Source of the DNA: CAYXDR01 sp046498185
GTDB taxonomy: Bacteria; Desulfobacterota; DSM-4660; Desulfatiglandales; Desulfatiglandaceae
Reading direction: 5' to 3'
Length of the DNA stretch: 18,037 nucleotides
NCBI GenBank assembly: GCA_046498185.1
Contig: JAWOBE010000054.1
Coordinates: forward strand, 1-18,037
Shown here: one piece after another, positions 1 to 7,419 of the stretch
How the letters are laid out: each line of letters opens with the position of its first letter
Numbering within the stretch: position 1 is the first letter of the stretch
Position numbers and translations under genes: made by a program
Notes under the pieces: generated by a model
What the model saw: only the letters and a program-made list of their open reading frames with translations
Told to the model about the DNA's origin: nothing
The model's database searches: none

Positions 1-75
1 ATACGGGATGAACTCCACGATCTGGGTTTTGTGGTGGAAGACACACCAGAAGGCCCTAGGGTGAAAAAACGATAA
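1..75 (+). CDS. cysS: Cysteinyl-tRNA synthetase, C-terminal end (partial)
   Basis: Frame 1 is open from the first base and ends at TAA (73-75), giving a 24-residue tail that reads IRDELHDLGFVVEDTPEGPR followed by VKKR. This matches the usual end of class I cysteinyl-tRNA synthetases, whose last helix and tail typically read like IRDxLxxxGIxLEDTPxGTxWRR. The enzyme charges tRNA(Cys) with cysteine in the cytoplasm. Only the last residues are visible, so catalytic HIGH and KMSKS motifs cannot be checked. The stop codon lies about 5 bases before a large inverted repeat that may end its transcription. Confidence 0.8.
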   Translation: MRDELHDLGFVVEDTPEGPRVKKR

Positions 76-79
76 AACA

Positions 80-190
80 TCAAAACAACCCTGTCCCTCG
101 GGGTCGGGGTCGGGGTCGCTGTCGGCGTCGGTATCGTAAGTTGACCGGCGACCTTTTCGACCCCGACCCCGAGAGACAGGGTTGTTTTGA
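80..190. repeat. GGGGTC-rich inverted repeat element, copy A
   Basis: The arms at 80-112 and 158-190 are reverse complements over 33 bases with one mismatch, separated by a 45-base loop. The left arm contains tandem GGGGTC units. The element shares its left 27 bases (26 identical) and the following 50-base internal stretch (about 44 identical) with the second copy at 10104-10250, so it is a dispersed repeat and not only a local hairpin. The right arm is followed by CTTTTTAT, so the hairpin could also terminate cysS transcription. It has no coding capacity. It may be a MITE/REP-like non-autonomous element. Confidence 0.8.
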
Positions 191-225
191 CTTTTTATGG
201 GATTTCCAGCGCACAAACAAAGTAT

Positions 226-254
226 TTGACATATCAGTATGTTTATTCTAGTAT
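226..254 (+). promoter_or_regulatory. Sigma70-like promoter for the ABC transporter operon
   Basis: TTGACA (226-231), a 17-base spacer and TAGTAT (249-254, 4 of 6 to TATAAT) predict transcription starting near 261. This leaves an untranslated leader of about 160 bases before the start at 422. The leader holds a short hairpin (GGCTG 365-369 with CAGCC 378-382) but no riboswitch that I recognise. No convincing gene lies in 191-421. Confidence 0.55.
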
Positions 255-409
255 TTATTATTCAAACCTTAACAACCCGCGATATCGTAGTAGAGTCATT
301 TACAAAATGCCATCAATGGAAACCCGGTGGCTTAGACGGCAGGTTCCGGCGTTGAATCGCAGCGGGCTGAAATTCACCAGCCGTGCTTCATTGTCCACTC
401 TTTTTCAAT

Positions 410-416
410 AAGGAGG
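410..416 (+). promoter_or_regulatory. Strong ribosome binding site deciding the start at 422
   Basis: AAGGAGG ends 5 bases before ATG 422. This selects 422 over an in-frame ATG at 383, which has no Shine-Dalgarno sequence and would put 13 extra residues ahead of the Tat signal. Confidence 0.85.
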
Positions 417-421
417 AAAAC

Positions 422-2071
422 ATGGAAAGTAAAACCGGAATACACCCCCAAATCCCTGAATTGCTGGATCAACTGGATAAAGGCAAATTGACTCGAAGGG
501 ATTTTATCAGGTATGCATCACTTCTCGGACTGTCAGCGGCCGCGGCGGCTTCGATGGTCGGCCTTCCTCTCCCTCGGAAAGTTTTCGCCGGCATTAAGCG
601 GGGCGGGACGTTCAGGGCGTCATCCTCGATCCAGAAAGTAACCCATCCAGCGCAGTTTTCCTGGATAGCACCTTCGCAGCAATTGAGACAAGTGGCCGAA
701 TATCTGACCCTCACCGACGAAAACAACATCACCCATCCCTACCTACTTGAAAGCTGGAAGGTTTCTGACGACCTTAAAACATGGACATTGAATCTCCGTA
801 AAGGCGTCAAATTCAACAACGCCGATCCTTTTACATCCGATGATGTTATCTTCACTTTCAACCAGTGGCTGGATAAAGATGTCGGATCCTCGCTGCTCGG
901 GATGATAGGAGACTACCTGGATCCCAACGACATCGAAAAGGTTAACGACCACCAGGTGATGCTGCACCTCAAGCGACCTGAAATAGGCGTTCCGGAGCAT
1001 CTTTTTCACTACCCCGCCCTTGTTCTGAACCATCGAACATTCGAAGGTGATTTCATAAAACGCCCACACGGAACCGGCCCTTATACTCTTGATGTTTACA
1101 GGGAGGGTGAAAGGTGCGTGTTGAAAAGAAGAGAGGGATACTGGCGCAAAGGTGAAGACGGCAAGGCGCTGCCGTACATGGACACCGTGGAATTCATCGA
1201 CATGGGAACCGAGATGGCTCCGCAGATCGCCGCGATAAAAGCGGGCGAAATCGACATGATCGATCTCAGTGACGCTGCAGGAACGGATGTATACCAGGCA
1301 TTGAAGGACGACCCGGGCGTGAACGTGGCGCCGGTAACCACCTGCACGACCAGGCTTCTGCGCATGAGGGTGGATATCAAACCATGGGACGACAACCGAG
1401 TCCGCAACGCGCTCAAACTATGCCAGCACAGGGAAAAGATTCTTGCGCTCGCATACTTCGGGCAGGGTCTCCAGGGGCAGGACACCCATGTTTATCAAAA
1501 GCATCCGGAGTATTGCGAAAAGCCCACACCGGCCTACAATCCTGAACGTGCTAAAGAGCTTTTGAAAGAGGCCGGCTACCCGAACGGTCTGGACATAAAC
1601 CTTGCAGTCGGAAGTGACTGGACAGACGTGGTTCGTTTCGCCGAGGTTCTGAAGCAGGATGCAGCCCCCGCCGGTTTCCGCATCAACATCCAGACCATGC
1701 CCACAAGCCAGTACTGGGAGAAATGGACCGAAGTTGACCTTGGAATCACTCCCTGGACCCACAGGCCCCTTGGAACCATGATCCTGAACCTCGCCTACAC
1801 GGCTGGCGCGGACGGAAAGCCGGTGGCCTGGAACGAAACCCGTTGGGTCGACCAAGAGTTTTCCAAGTTGCTGGAAGAAGCCAACGGGACGCTCGATGTC
1901 GAAAAACGCCGGAAAATCTTCTGCAAACTGGAGCAGATCCAGATTGACCGTGGATCGATCGGCGTCAGTTACTGGCGAAATGTGTGGATGGTTACACGCA
2001 AACGAGTTCAGAACACGGTTTCCCACCCGAACGGATACGTATTCTGCTCCAAGCTTTGGTTATCTTCTTGA
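422..2071 (+). CDS. Tat-exported ABC transporter substrate-binding protein, Opp/Dpp family 5
   Basis: This 549-residue protein resembles the SBP_bac_5 family (DppA/OppA/NikA type) and would bind peptides, oligosaccharides or other solutes outside the membrane and deliver them to the permeases encoded next. Residues 24-29 (TRRDFI) form a twin-arginine motif, followed by an Ala-rich hydrophobic stretch (about 31-45) and a likely cleavage near residues 50-56, so it is probably exported folded by Tat. Family features include YLTLTDENNITHPYLLESWK followed by the typical segment WTLNLRKGVKFNNADPFTSDDV, and later GTGPYTL and YNPERAKELLKEAGYPNG. It is first in an operon with two permeases and a double ATPase, behind a strong ribosome binding site. 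The substrate cannot be read from sequence. The nearby sugar-acid cluster makes a carbohydrate-derived ligand possible, but this is inference. Confidence 0.92.
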   Translation: MESKTGIHPQIPELLDQLDKGKLTRRDFIRYASLLGLSAAAAASMVGLPLPRKVFAGIKRGGTFRASSSIQKVTHPAQFSWIAPSQQLRQVAEYLTLTDENNITHPYLLESWKVSDDLKTWTLNLRKGVKFNNADPFTSDDVIFTFNQWLDKDVGSSLLGMIGDYLDPNDIEKVNDHQVMLHLKRPEIGVPEHLFHYPALVLNHRTFEGDFIKRPHGTGPYTLDVYREGERCVLKRREGYWRKGEDGKALPYMDTVEFIDMGTEMAPQIAAIKAGEIDMIDLSDAAGTDVYQALKDDPGVNVAPVTTCTTRLLRMRVDIKPWDDNRVRNALKLCQHREKILALAYFGQGLQGQDTHVYQKHPEYCEKPTPAYNPERAKELLKEAGYPNGLDINLAVGSDWTDVVRFAEVLKQDAAPAGFRINIQTMPTSQYWEKWTEVDLGITPWTHRPLGTMILNLAYTAGADGKPVAWNETRWVDQEFSKLLEEANGTLDVEKRRKIFCKLEQIQIDRGSIGVSYWRNVWMVTRKRVQNTVSHPNGYVFCSKLWLSS

Positions 2072-2098
2072 TCTTTTTTTTCTAACATAAATTTCGTG

Positions 2099-2119
2099 CC
2101 CGGGGAATTTATCCCCGGG
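2099..2119 (+). promoter_or_regulatory. Intercistronic hairpin between binding protein and permease genes
   Basis: CCCGGGGA (2099-2106) pairs perfectly with TCCCCGGG (2112-2119) across a 5-base loop. No T-run follows, so it is not a classical intrinsic terminator. Such hairpins after a binding-protein gene often stabilise the upstream transcript or attenuate the downstream permease genes, keeping the binding protein in excess. That role is inferred from position. A T-rich stretch (2073-2081) precedes it. Confidence 0.55.
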
Positions 2120-2148
2120 TCGCGTCCGTCTGTTCGGAATACACGCCA

Positions 2149-3447
2149 ATGGCCAAATTTATACTAAGGCGAATGATACTTCTGTTGCTCACGATGGTGC
2201 TGGTTTCCGCCGCGGTGTTCCTGATAACGGAATCCTCCCCCGGAAACGTAGCCAGAAACGTTCTCGGCAGCTTCGTGACACCGGAGCAGGAAGCTTCATT
2301 TCTGGCTCAGATAGGCTTGGATAAACCGGCTTATCTGCGATATTTATATTGGCTTGCCGGCAGTGACTGGCATGCCTCCCGAAAAGTCGGTTTTCCGCTT
2401 CGAAGGATAATAACTGAGTCAGGCTTCCAGGAATGGTGGGCAAAGCTTCCTGACGGAAGGCTTATCCGGTGGAAGCTCCAGGGCGAAGACCTTATAGCGA
2501 GGGTAAAAAAACCTGACGATACAGAAGAGGAATTCATCGACAATGACCGGTGGGAAATCGATCAGCACGGGGTTGGAACTTTTTGGGGCGTAAGCACCAG
2601 CAACACGGCCGTCAAATGGGAAAAGGGAGCTGATAAGAAAATCTGGACATTCGTTATGGGCACCGGATGGATGGAAACCACCGGAGGCCCTGTGGAGTAT
2701 ATCCCGCTGAAGAAGGGTTTTATTCGGGGTGATCCGGGGGTGTCGCTGCGCACCGGCCGGCCGGTCGCCAACAGCTTGTTCACCCGGCTGCGGAATTCGC
2801 TGGTGCTGGCCGGAATCGCATTTTTGATTGTCATGCCGATTGCTCTTTTCTTGGGCATGATAGCGGGGTTAAAAGAAGGCAGTCTCAGGGACAGGGTGCT
2901 TTCCATCGGCGGCATGATGTTTTCGGTTATTCCGGAGTTCGCCACCGGCATATTCCTGATACTTATAATGTCGATGTGGCTTGGATGGCTTCCCGGGGCC
3001 ACCGTGTTCGGCGAGAAAGCACCCTGGGAGCGGCTGGATATGCTTATACTTCCAGTTTTGACTCTGACGCTTGTCGAACTGGGATATGTGCTGCGCATCA
3101 CCCGGGCAAGTATGGTGGAAGTAATGCGGTCGCCCTACATCCGTACGGCCTTTCTGAAAGGACTTCCCTACCGGAGAATCATTTTCAAACACGCTGTCAA
3201 AAACGCCCTTATGGCTCCCATCACCGTGATCATGCTGCATGTGAACTGGCTGATGGGTGGAATCGTCATAGTTGAAGTTGTATTCGGGTATCCCGGTCTC
3301 GGCAAGTATCTATTGGATTCGGCGATGTTCAAGGACATTAACGCACTCGAAGCAGGCGCGATGGTACTGGTGATTCTTGCGGTCGGCACCCAATTGATCG
3401 CAGACATAATTTATACATTTTTGAACCCGAGAATTCGTTATGGCTGA
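2149..3447 (+). CDS. ABC transporter permease, DppB/OppB type, with large periplasmic insertion
   Basis: This is a 432-residue inner-membrane permease of the BPD_transp_1 family, subunit B of an Opp/Dpp importer. TM1 is at about residues 8-27, and the remaining segments lie from about 215 onward (about 217-240, 255-280, 298-316, 355-380, 402-425). The cytoplasmic EAA coupling region is at about 324-354 (RSPYIRTAFLKGLPYRRIIF region, then KHAVKNAL). OppB proteins are normally about 305-340 residues. Here residues about 75-190 are an extra hydrophilic, Trp- and Gly-rich block between TM1 and the conserved GDPGVSLRTGRPV segment. The start at ATG 2149 has only a weak upstream purine stretch. Its stop overlaps the next gene by 8 bases, which implies translational coupling. 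Confidence 0.93.
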   Translation: MAKFILRRMILLLLTMVLVSAAVFLITESSPGNVARNVLGSFVTPEQEASFLAQIGLDKPAYLRYLYWLAGSDWHASRKVGFPLRRIITESGFQEWWAKLPDGRLIRWKLQGEDLIARVKKPDDTEEEFIDNDRWEIDQHGVGTFWGVSTSNTAVKWEKGADKKIWTFVMGTGWMETTGGPVEYIPLKKGFIRGDPGVSLRTGRPVANSLFTRLRNSLVLAGIAFLIVMPIALFLGMIAGLKEGSLRDRVLSIGGMMFSVIPEFATGIFLILIMSMWLGWLPGATVFGEKAPWERLDMLILPVLTLTLVELGYVLRITRASMVEVMRSPYIRTAFLKGLPYRRIIFKHAVKNALMAPITVIMLHVNWLMGGIVIVEVVFGYPGLGKYLLDSAMFKDINALEAGAMVLVILAVGTQLIADIIYTFLNPRIRYG

Positions 3448-4393
3448 GCAGAATACGATAGCCGCCAATGGAAATCCGCCTGAAGATGATGCTCCCCCCG
3501 CCCCCAGGGCCGGCATGCTTGGATCAATCGGGCGGGCGTTGAATGTACTGTTGTCTTCCCGGACGGCGGTGGTGGGGCTGACGATAGTAATATTCTGGAT
3601 CGCGGTTGCGATGTTCGCACCTCTGCTCACTCCCTACACCCCGTACGAACAGGACTGGAAAGCCCCCAACCAAGGACCTTCAAAAGAACACATACTCGGC
3701 ACCGACGAACTTGGTCGAGACCTCTGGTCCCGCTTGATCTACGGGGCCCGTGTCGTGCTGGTCATTCTTCCTGTTTCCGAACACCTGTGGATCCCCGGGG
3801 GAACGGCTTTATGGGGCGTGCTTGTAGCGCTGGTGGCCGGAGTGATCCTCGGGCTGGTGAGTGGTTATTACGGGGGCTGGATCGACGAAATCGTGATGCG
3901 TCTTTTGGACGCGATGATGGCTGTTCCTATAATCCTGCTGTTTCTTCTGATAATGTCCGCTCTGGGCCAGTCAGCAGTCAATGTGGTGATAGCGATGACC
4001 ATAGTCGGCACACCTGGGATAGCCAGACTGGTGCGCAGCCTGACCATGGACATCCGAACCAGGGAATTCATCCGTGCCGCGGAAACCAGGGGCGAAACTC
4101 CGTGGCATATAATGTTCGTTGAAATCCTGCCCAATGCGCGCGGACCGATAATCGTAGACTCGATGCTGCGGGTGGGTTACGCAATATTCGCCATGGGAAC
4201 GCTCGGATTTCTGGGGCTGGGTCTTCCACCCCCGTCGCCTGATTGGGGAAGCATGGTTGCAAAAGGCCGGGAGTTCATAATGGCCGGGAGCCCGTGGGCT
4301 GCTTTGTGGCCGTCGCTCGCAATCGCCTCGCTTGTGGTCGGCTTGAACCTGTTCGCCGACGGCATTAGGGAAGAAACCATGAAGTATCAATAA
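3440..4393 (+). CDS. ABC transporter permease, DppC/OppC type
   Basis: This 317-residue permease is the C-type partner of the upstream B-type permease. It has a cytoplasmic N-terminal tail (1-40, Pro-rich), TM1 at about 44-64, and the family signature HILGTDELGRDLWSRLIYGA at 84-103. Further TM segments lie at about 125-145, 158-176, 180-196, 240-262 and 280-306. The EAA coupling loop is at about 209-236 (FIRAAETRGETPWHIMFVEI followed by LPNARGP). The C-terminal LGLGLPPPSPDWGSM segment is typical of DppC/OppC. The start overlaps the preceding stop by 8 bases (ATGGCTGA) and length is normal for the family. Confidence 0.94.
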   Translation: MAEQNTIAANGNPPEDDAPPAPRAGMLGSIGRALNVLLSSRTAVVGLTIVIFWIAVAMFAPLLTPYTPYEQDWKAPNQGPSKEHILGTDELGRDLWSRLIYGARVVLVILPVSEHLWIPGGTALWGVLVALVAGVILGLVSGYYGGWIDEIVMRLLDAMMAVPIILLFLLIMSALGQSAVNVVIAMTIVGTPGIARLVRSLTMDIRTREFIRAAETRGETPWHIMFVEILPNARGPIIVDSMLRVGYAIFAMGTLGFLGLGLPPPSPDWGSMVAKGREFIMAGSPWAALWPSLAIASLVVGLNLFADGIREETMKYQ

Positions 4394-4404
4394 GGTTGAA
4401 TGAT

Positions 4405-6531
4405 TTGAGCAACGAAGAAACCCAGTACGAAGGTCCCGTGCTGCAGGTGCGGGATCTACGGATAGCCTACGAGACCCGTTATGGTGATGTCGAAGCGGTG
4501 CGCGGCGCATCCTTTGACGTCAATGAGGGGGAGACGATAGGCCTGGTCGGGGAATCGGGCTGCGGCAAAAGCACGATCGCCTACGGTATCGTCAATTTTC
4601 TCGGACCGAACGGTAAAATTGTAGACGGAAGCGTAATTTTTCAGGGAAACGAATTGGTGGGACGCTCCGAGAGGGAATTGAAAAAATTGCGCGGGGACCG
4701 TATTGCAATGGTTTACCAGGACCCGATGCAGGCTTTAAACCCATCGGTACGGGTCGGAGAACAGCTTACCGAGGTGCTCACCTTCCACCAGCCCATTTCC
4801 TTTAACGAGGCATGGAAACGGTCCGTGGAAATGTTGAAGCGGGTATACATGCCCGACCCTGATGCGGTGATGGAAAGGTACCCGCACCAGATATCTGGCG
4901 GCCAGCAGCAGCGCGTGGTGATTGCCATGGCCATGCTCAACAACCCTCCGCTGTTGATCATGGACGAACCCACCACGGCGCTTGACGTCACGGTGGAAGC
5001 CGCTGTGCTGGATTTAATCGAGGAGCTCAAAAGTGAATTTAATGCCGCCAATATATTCATAACCCACAATCTTGGGGTCGTCGCCAGGGTAAGCGATTAC
5101 ATGTGCGTGATGTATGCTGGGGAACAGGTTGAACTGGGTCCGGTAAGGGACATCTTTCAAAACCCTTCTCATCCATACACAATGGGGTTGCTTGCAAGTG
5201 TCCCCCGGCTCGGAGAAAGCAAACACGAATCCATTCTCAACCCCATACGGGGCAGGGTTCCTCCTCCGTCTGAACGGCCCCGCAACGCATGCATATTTGC
5301 TCCACGTTGTGATTATGCCACCGAAGAATGCATCTCAGGACGCCCACCGTTTGTACAGGTAAGTCAAAACCATTCGGCCAGATGCATTTACGCCGAAGAG
5401 CTGGATCGACGAAGAAAGACTTTCAAGGCAAAAGGCGTTCCGAAAGCTACAGATTCCACGGAAACAGGGCAAAACGAGGTTCTTTCCATGGAAAGGCTCA
5501 AGGTCTACTACCCGCAGGAATCCAACTCGGTGGTCAGTCTGTTCGGTCTCGGAGAAAAAAAATACGTCAAGGCTGTTGACGATGTGAGCCTTCGGGTAGC
5601 CAAGGGCAGGACACTCGGCATCGTCGGAGAATCCGGATGCGGCAAATCAACCCTTGTCAAAGGTTTGATCGGCCTTGAACCCGTCACAGCCGGAGAAGTT
5701 GAATTCCTGGGAGTCGACGCCACCAAGCAGGTGTCCGACCGCGATAAAAGACTGATCCGCGAAATGCAGATGGTTTTTCAAAATCCGGATTCAACGCTCA
5801 ATCCGTCCTATACGGTGGGCTGGCAGATAGCCAGGCCCATAAAGCACTTCAAAACTGTACCGAAGCACAAGGTAAAACAAGAAGTAATCCGCTTGCTCAA
5901 GGCCGTGCGACTTGGAGAAACCTATTACAACAGACTCCCAAGGCAGTTAAGCGGCGGAGAGAAACAGCGCGTCGGAATTGCACGGGCGCTTGCAAGCAGA
6001 CCGGACCTGATCATATGTGACGAACCGGTTTCTGCGCTTGATGTATCCGTGCAGGCCGCCGTCATCAACCTGCTCCTGGAAATTCAGCACGTTTTCGGTT
6101 CATCCATGATATTCATCGCCCACGATCTCAGCGTTGTGCGTTTCTTTTCAGACGACATCGCGGTGATGTATCTCGGGCAGATCGTCGAGATAGGGCCGGC
6201 TGAAGCGATCTACGCCCCTCCATACCATCCCTATACCGAAGCGTTGCTTTCGGCGGTGCCCATCCCGGACCCGGATGCCGAACAGAAAGAGATCCGCCTT
6301 TCCGGAAATGTCCCGAGCGCATTGAATCCCCCGTCCGGTTGCCGCTTCCATACACGCTGCCCCCGCAGAAACATGTTGCCCGATGGAGGGCTTATATGTG
6401 AAAAGGAAGCTCCGCCATGGCAAGAAAACGGCAAGGGTCACCGAATACTTTGTCACATCCCGCTAGAAACGCTTATGACGGTAGAACCCGTGATACATAG
6501 TTCACTTCCGGAAATATCGGATGAGCGCTAG
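4405..6531 (+). CDS. Fused DppD-DppF type ABC transporter ATPase
   Basis: One polypeptide of 708 residues carries two complete Opp/Dpp nucleotide-binding domains. It powers import through the two upstream permeases, and no separate second ATPase gene is present. Numbering from this start: domain 1 has Walker A GESGCGKST (49-57), signature ISGGQQQRV (163-171), Walker B LLIMDEP (183-189) and switch His 221. Domain 2 has Walker A (408-416), signature LSGGEKQRV (515-523), Walker B LIICDEP (535-541) and switch His 573. Each half ends in an oligo_HPY region with four cysteines (296, 302, 309, 327 and 646, 652, 665, 683). Start choice: TTG 4405 lies 9 bases after TAAGG (4391-4395). TTG 4396 is also in frame but directly abuts that motif. 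No ATG is available at the N-terminus. Confidence 0.95.
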   Translation: MSNEETQYEGPVLQVRDLRIAYETRYGDVEAVRGASFDVNEGETIGLVGESGCGKSTIAYGIVNFLGPNGKIVDGSVIFQGNELVGRSERELKKLRGDRIAMVYQDPMQALNPSVRVGEQLTEVLTFHQPISFNEAWKRSVEMLKRVYMPDPDAVMERYPHQISGGQQQRVVIAMAMLNNPPLLIMDEPTTALDVTVEAAVLDLIEELKSEFNAANIFITHNLGVVARVSDYMCVMYAGEQVELGPVRDIFQNPSHPYTMGLLASVPRLGESKHESILNPIRGRVPPPSERPRNACIFAPRCDYATEECISGRPPFVQVSQNHSARCIYAEELDRRRKTFKAKGVPKATDSTETGQNEVLSMERLKVYYPQESNSVVSLFGLGEKKYVKAVDDVSLRVAKGRTLGIVGESGCGKSTLVKGLIGLEPVTAGEVEFLGVDATKQVSDRDKRLIREMQMVFQNPDSTLNPSYTVGWQIARPIKHFKTVPKHKVKQEVIRLLKAVRLGETYYNRLPRQLSGGEKQRVGIARALASRPDLIICDEPVSALDVSVQAAVINLLLEIQHVFGSSMIFIAHDLSVVRFFSDDIAVMYLGQIVEIGPAEAIYAPPYHPYTEALLSAVPIPDPDAEQKEIRLSGNVPSALNPPSGCRFHTRCPRRNMLPDGGLICEKEAPPWQENGKGHRILCHIPLETLMTVEPVIHSSLPEISDER

Positions 6532-6553
6532 GGAGTTTTCAGATGTCTACCCG

Positions 6554-7234
6554 CTAATCCCCAGGGAGCCTGCCAAGCGCCTCCTCGGCCACCTCAGAAA
6601 CTGATTTATCTTCGATCGAAACGCCGTTAAAAAATGAAAAAACACCCCGATCATCACACAGCCTGCCGAGATCCTGCTTCGCTTCCTCAATGCTCATAAT
6701 CCCTGCAACCCACGCAGCAAAACCCCTTACCGCCGTGTCATCCGAAGCCAGATATCGCCGGATCTCGACAGCCGAAGGATCCACGAACTCCGGGCGGGCG
6801 GCGGTGAATCTACCGATTCCCCAAAGAAGCCCTCGCTGAAGCTGCGGCAGTTCCAAATAGTTGCCGTCCTCTCTTGCATATGAAAATAATATCCGACAAT
6901 ATTCAACTGCAAGGTCCCGGTTTCTGGCAAGGATCTCACCAAATGTCTCCGGAGAACCCCACCCTATTCCCCCTGATTCATCGTTGAGGTTCCACATGAG
7001 CCGCCTCATAACAACCCTTGCGGCTTCCATATCCTGCTCCGCCAGTCTGTCGACGAGGATGCCTATCGCCTTTACCGCGCGCCACCTGACGAGATCCTCA
7101 AGATCATACAAGCATGGAAGCAATGCGTTTACCCCCTTTACCAGCCCCGACTCCGCAGCCCTTTCGGCTGCAGCATCGACGGATTCGTTCAACAATGCCA
7201 TGCGCACAGCCTCTCTGCGCTTCAGCCTTTTCAT
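6554..7234 (-). CDS. HEAT-repeat protein (DVU0298-like)
   Basis: This 226-residue soluble, mostly alpha-helical protein has HEAT/PBS-lyase-like helix pairs, for example around residues 31-66 (LLPCLYDLEDLVRWRAVKAI) and 131-182. No signal peptide or membrane segment is visible. The segment RRLMWNLNDESGGIGWGSPE at 77-96 looks like the conserved hallmark of a family I associate with sulfate reducers as DVU0298-like. That name is from memory and no function is established for it. The start at 7234 is set by AAAGGAGT (7239-7246, complement), which beats an in-frame ATG 10 codons upstream. It converges on the ABC operon with a 22-base gap. HEAT proteins usually serve as binding scaffolds, and the partner here is unknown. 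Confidence 0.8.
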   Translation of the reverse strand: MKRLKRREAVRMALLNESVDAAAERAAESGLVKGVNALLPCLYDLEDLVRWRAVKAIGILVDRLAEQDMEAARVVMRRLMWNLNDESGGIGWGSPETFGEILARNRDLAVEYCRILFSYAREDGNYLELPQLQRGLLWGIGRFTAARPEFVDPSAVEIRRYLASDDTAVRGFAAWVAGIMSIEEAKQDLGRLCDDRGVFSFFNGVSIEDKSVSEVAEEALGRLPGD

Positions 7235-7388
7235 ATCCACTCCTTTAAAAAAAAGATGAATCAATTGCAGAACTATTTACCACGACAGATAAAAATTTGG
7301 TCATTAGCCTGTCGACGTCGGGGTCGAAGAAGCGCGTCCGTCAAACTTTGATGACGTCAGATATTCCACCCGGCACCTTATCGGAGCT

Positions 7389-7418
7389 GGTTTGCCGGAC
7401 CTGTTTTCAAGGCAAACC
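7389..7418. other. Inverted repeat just downstream of ybaK
   Basis: GGTTTGCC (7389-7396) and GGCAAACC (7411-7418) form an 8-base stem with a 14-base loop, immediately after the ybaK stop codon on the minus strand. No T-run follows on that strand, so an intrinsic terminator is not supported. It may protect the 3' end of the message. Confidence 0.4.
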
Positions 7419-7419
7419 A

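Noticed and set aside
80..190. CRISPR or tandem-repeat array from the GGGGTC units
   Set aside because: Only a few hexamers, arranged as one inverted pair, with no regular spacers or cas genes.
187..411. Small plus-strand open frame of 74 residues upstream of the binding-protein gene
   Set aside because: It starts inside the repeat element, spans the predicted promoter and leader, has no ribosome site and no recognisable protein features.
383..421. Upstream start for the binding protein (ATG 383)
   Set aside because: No Shine-Dalgarno sequence there, while AAGGAGG sits 5 bases before ATG 422 and the Tat signal fits the shorter form.
2073..2119. Intrinsic terminator after the binding-protein gene
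   Set aside because: The T-rich run lies before the hairpin instead of after it, so it does not fit rho-independent termination on the plus strand.
6861..7259. Plus-strand open frame of 132 residues opposite the HEAT-protein gene
   Set aside because: Antisense shadow of a gene with a clear ribosome site and family-like sequence.
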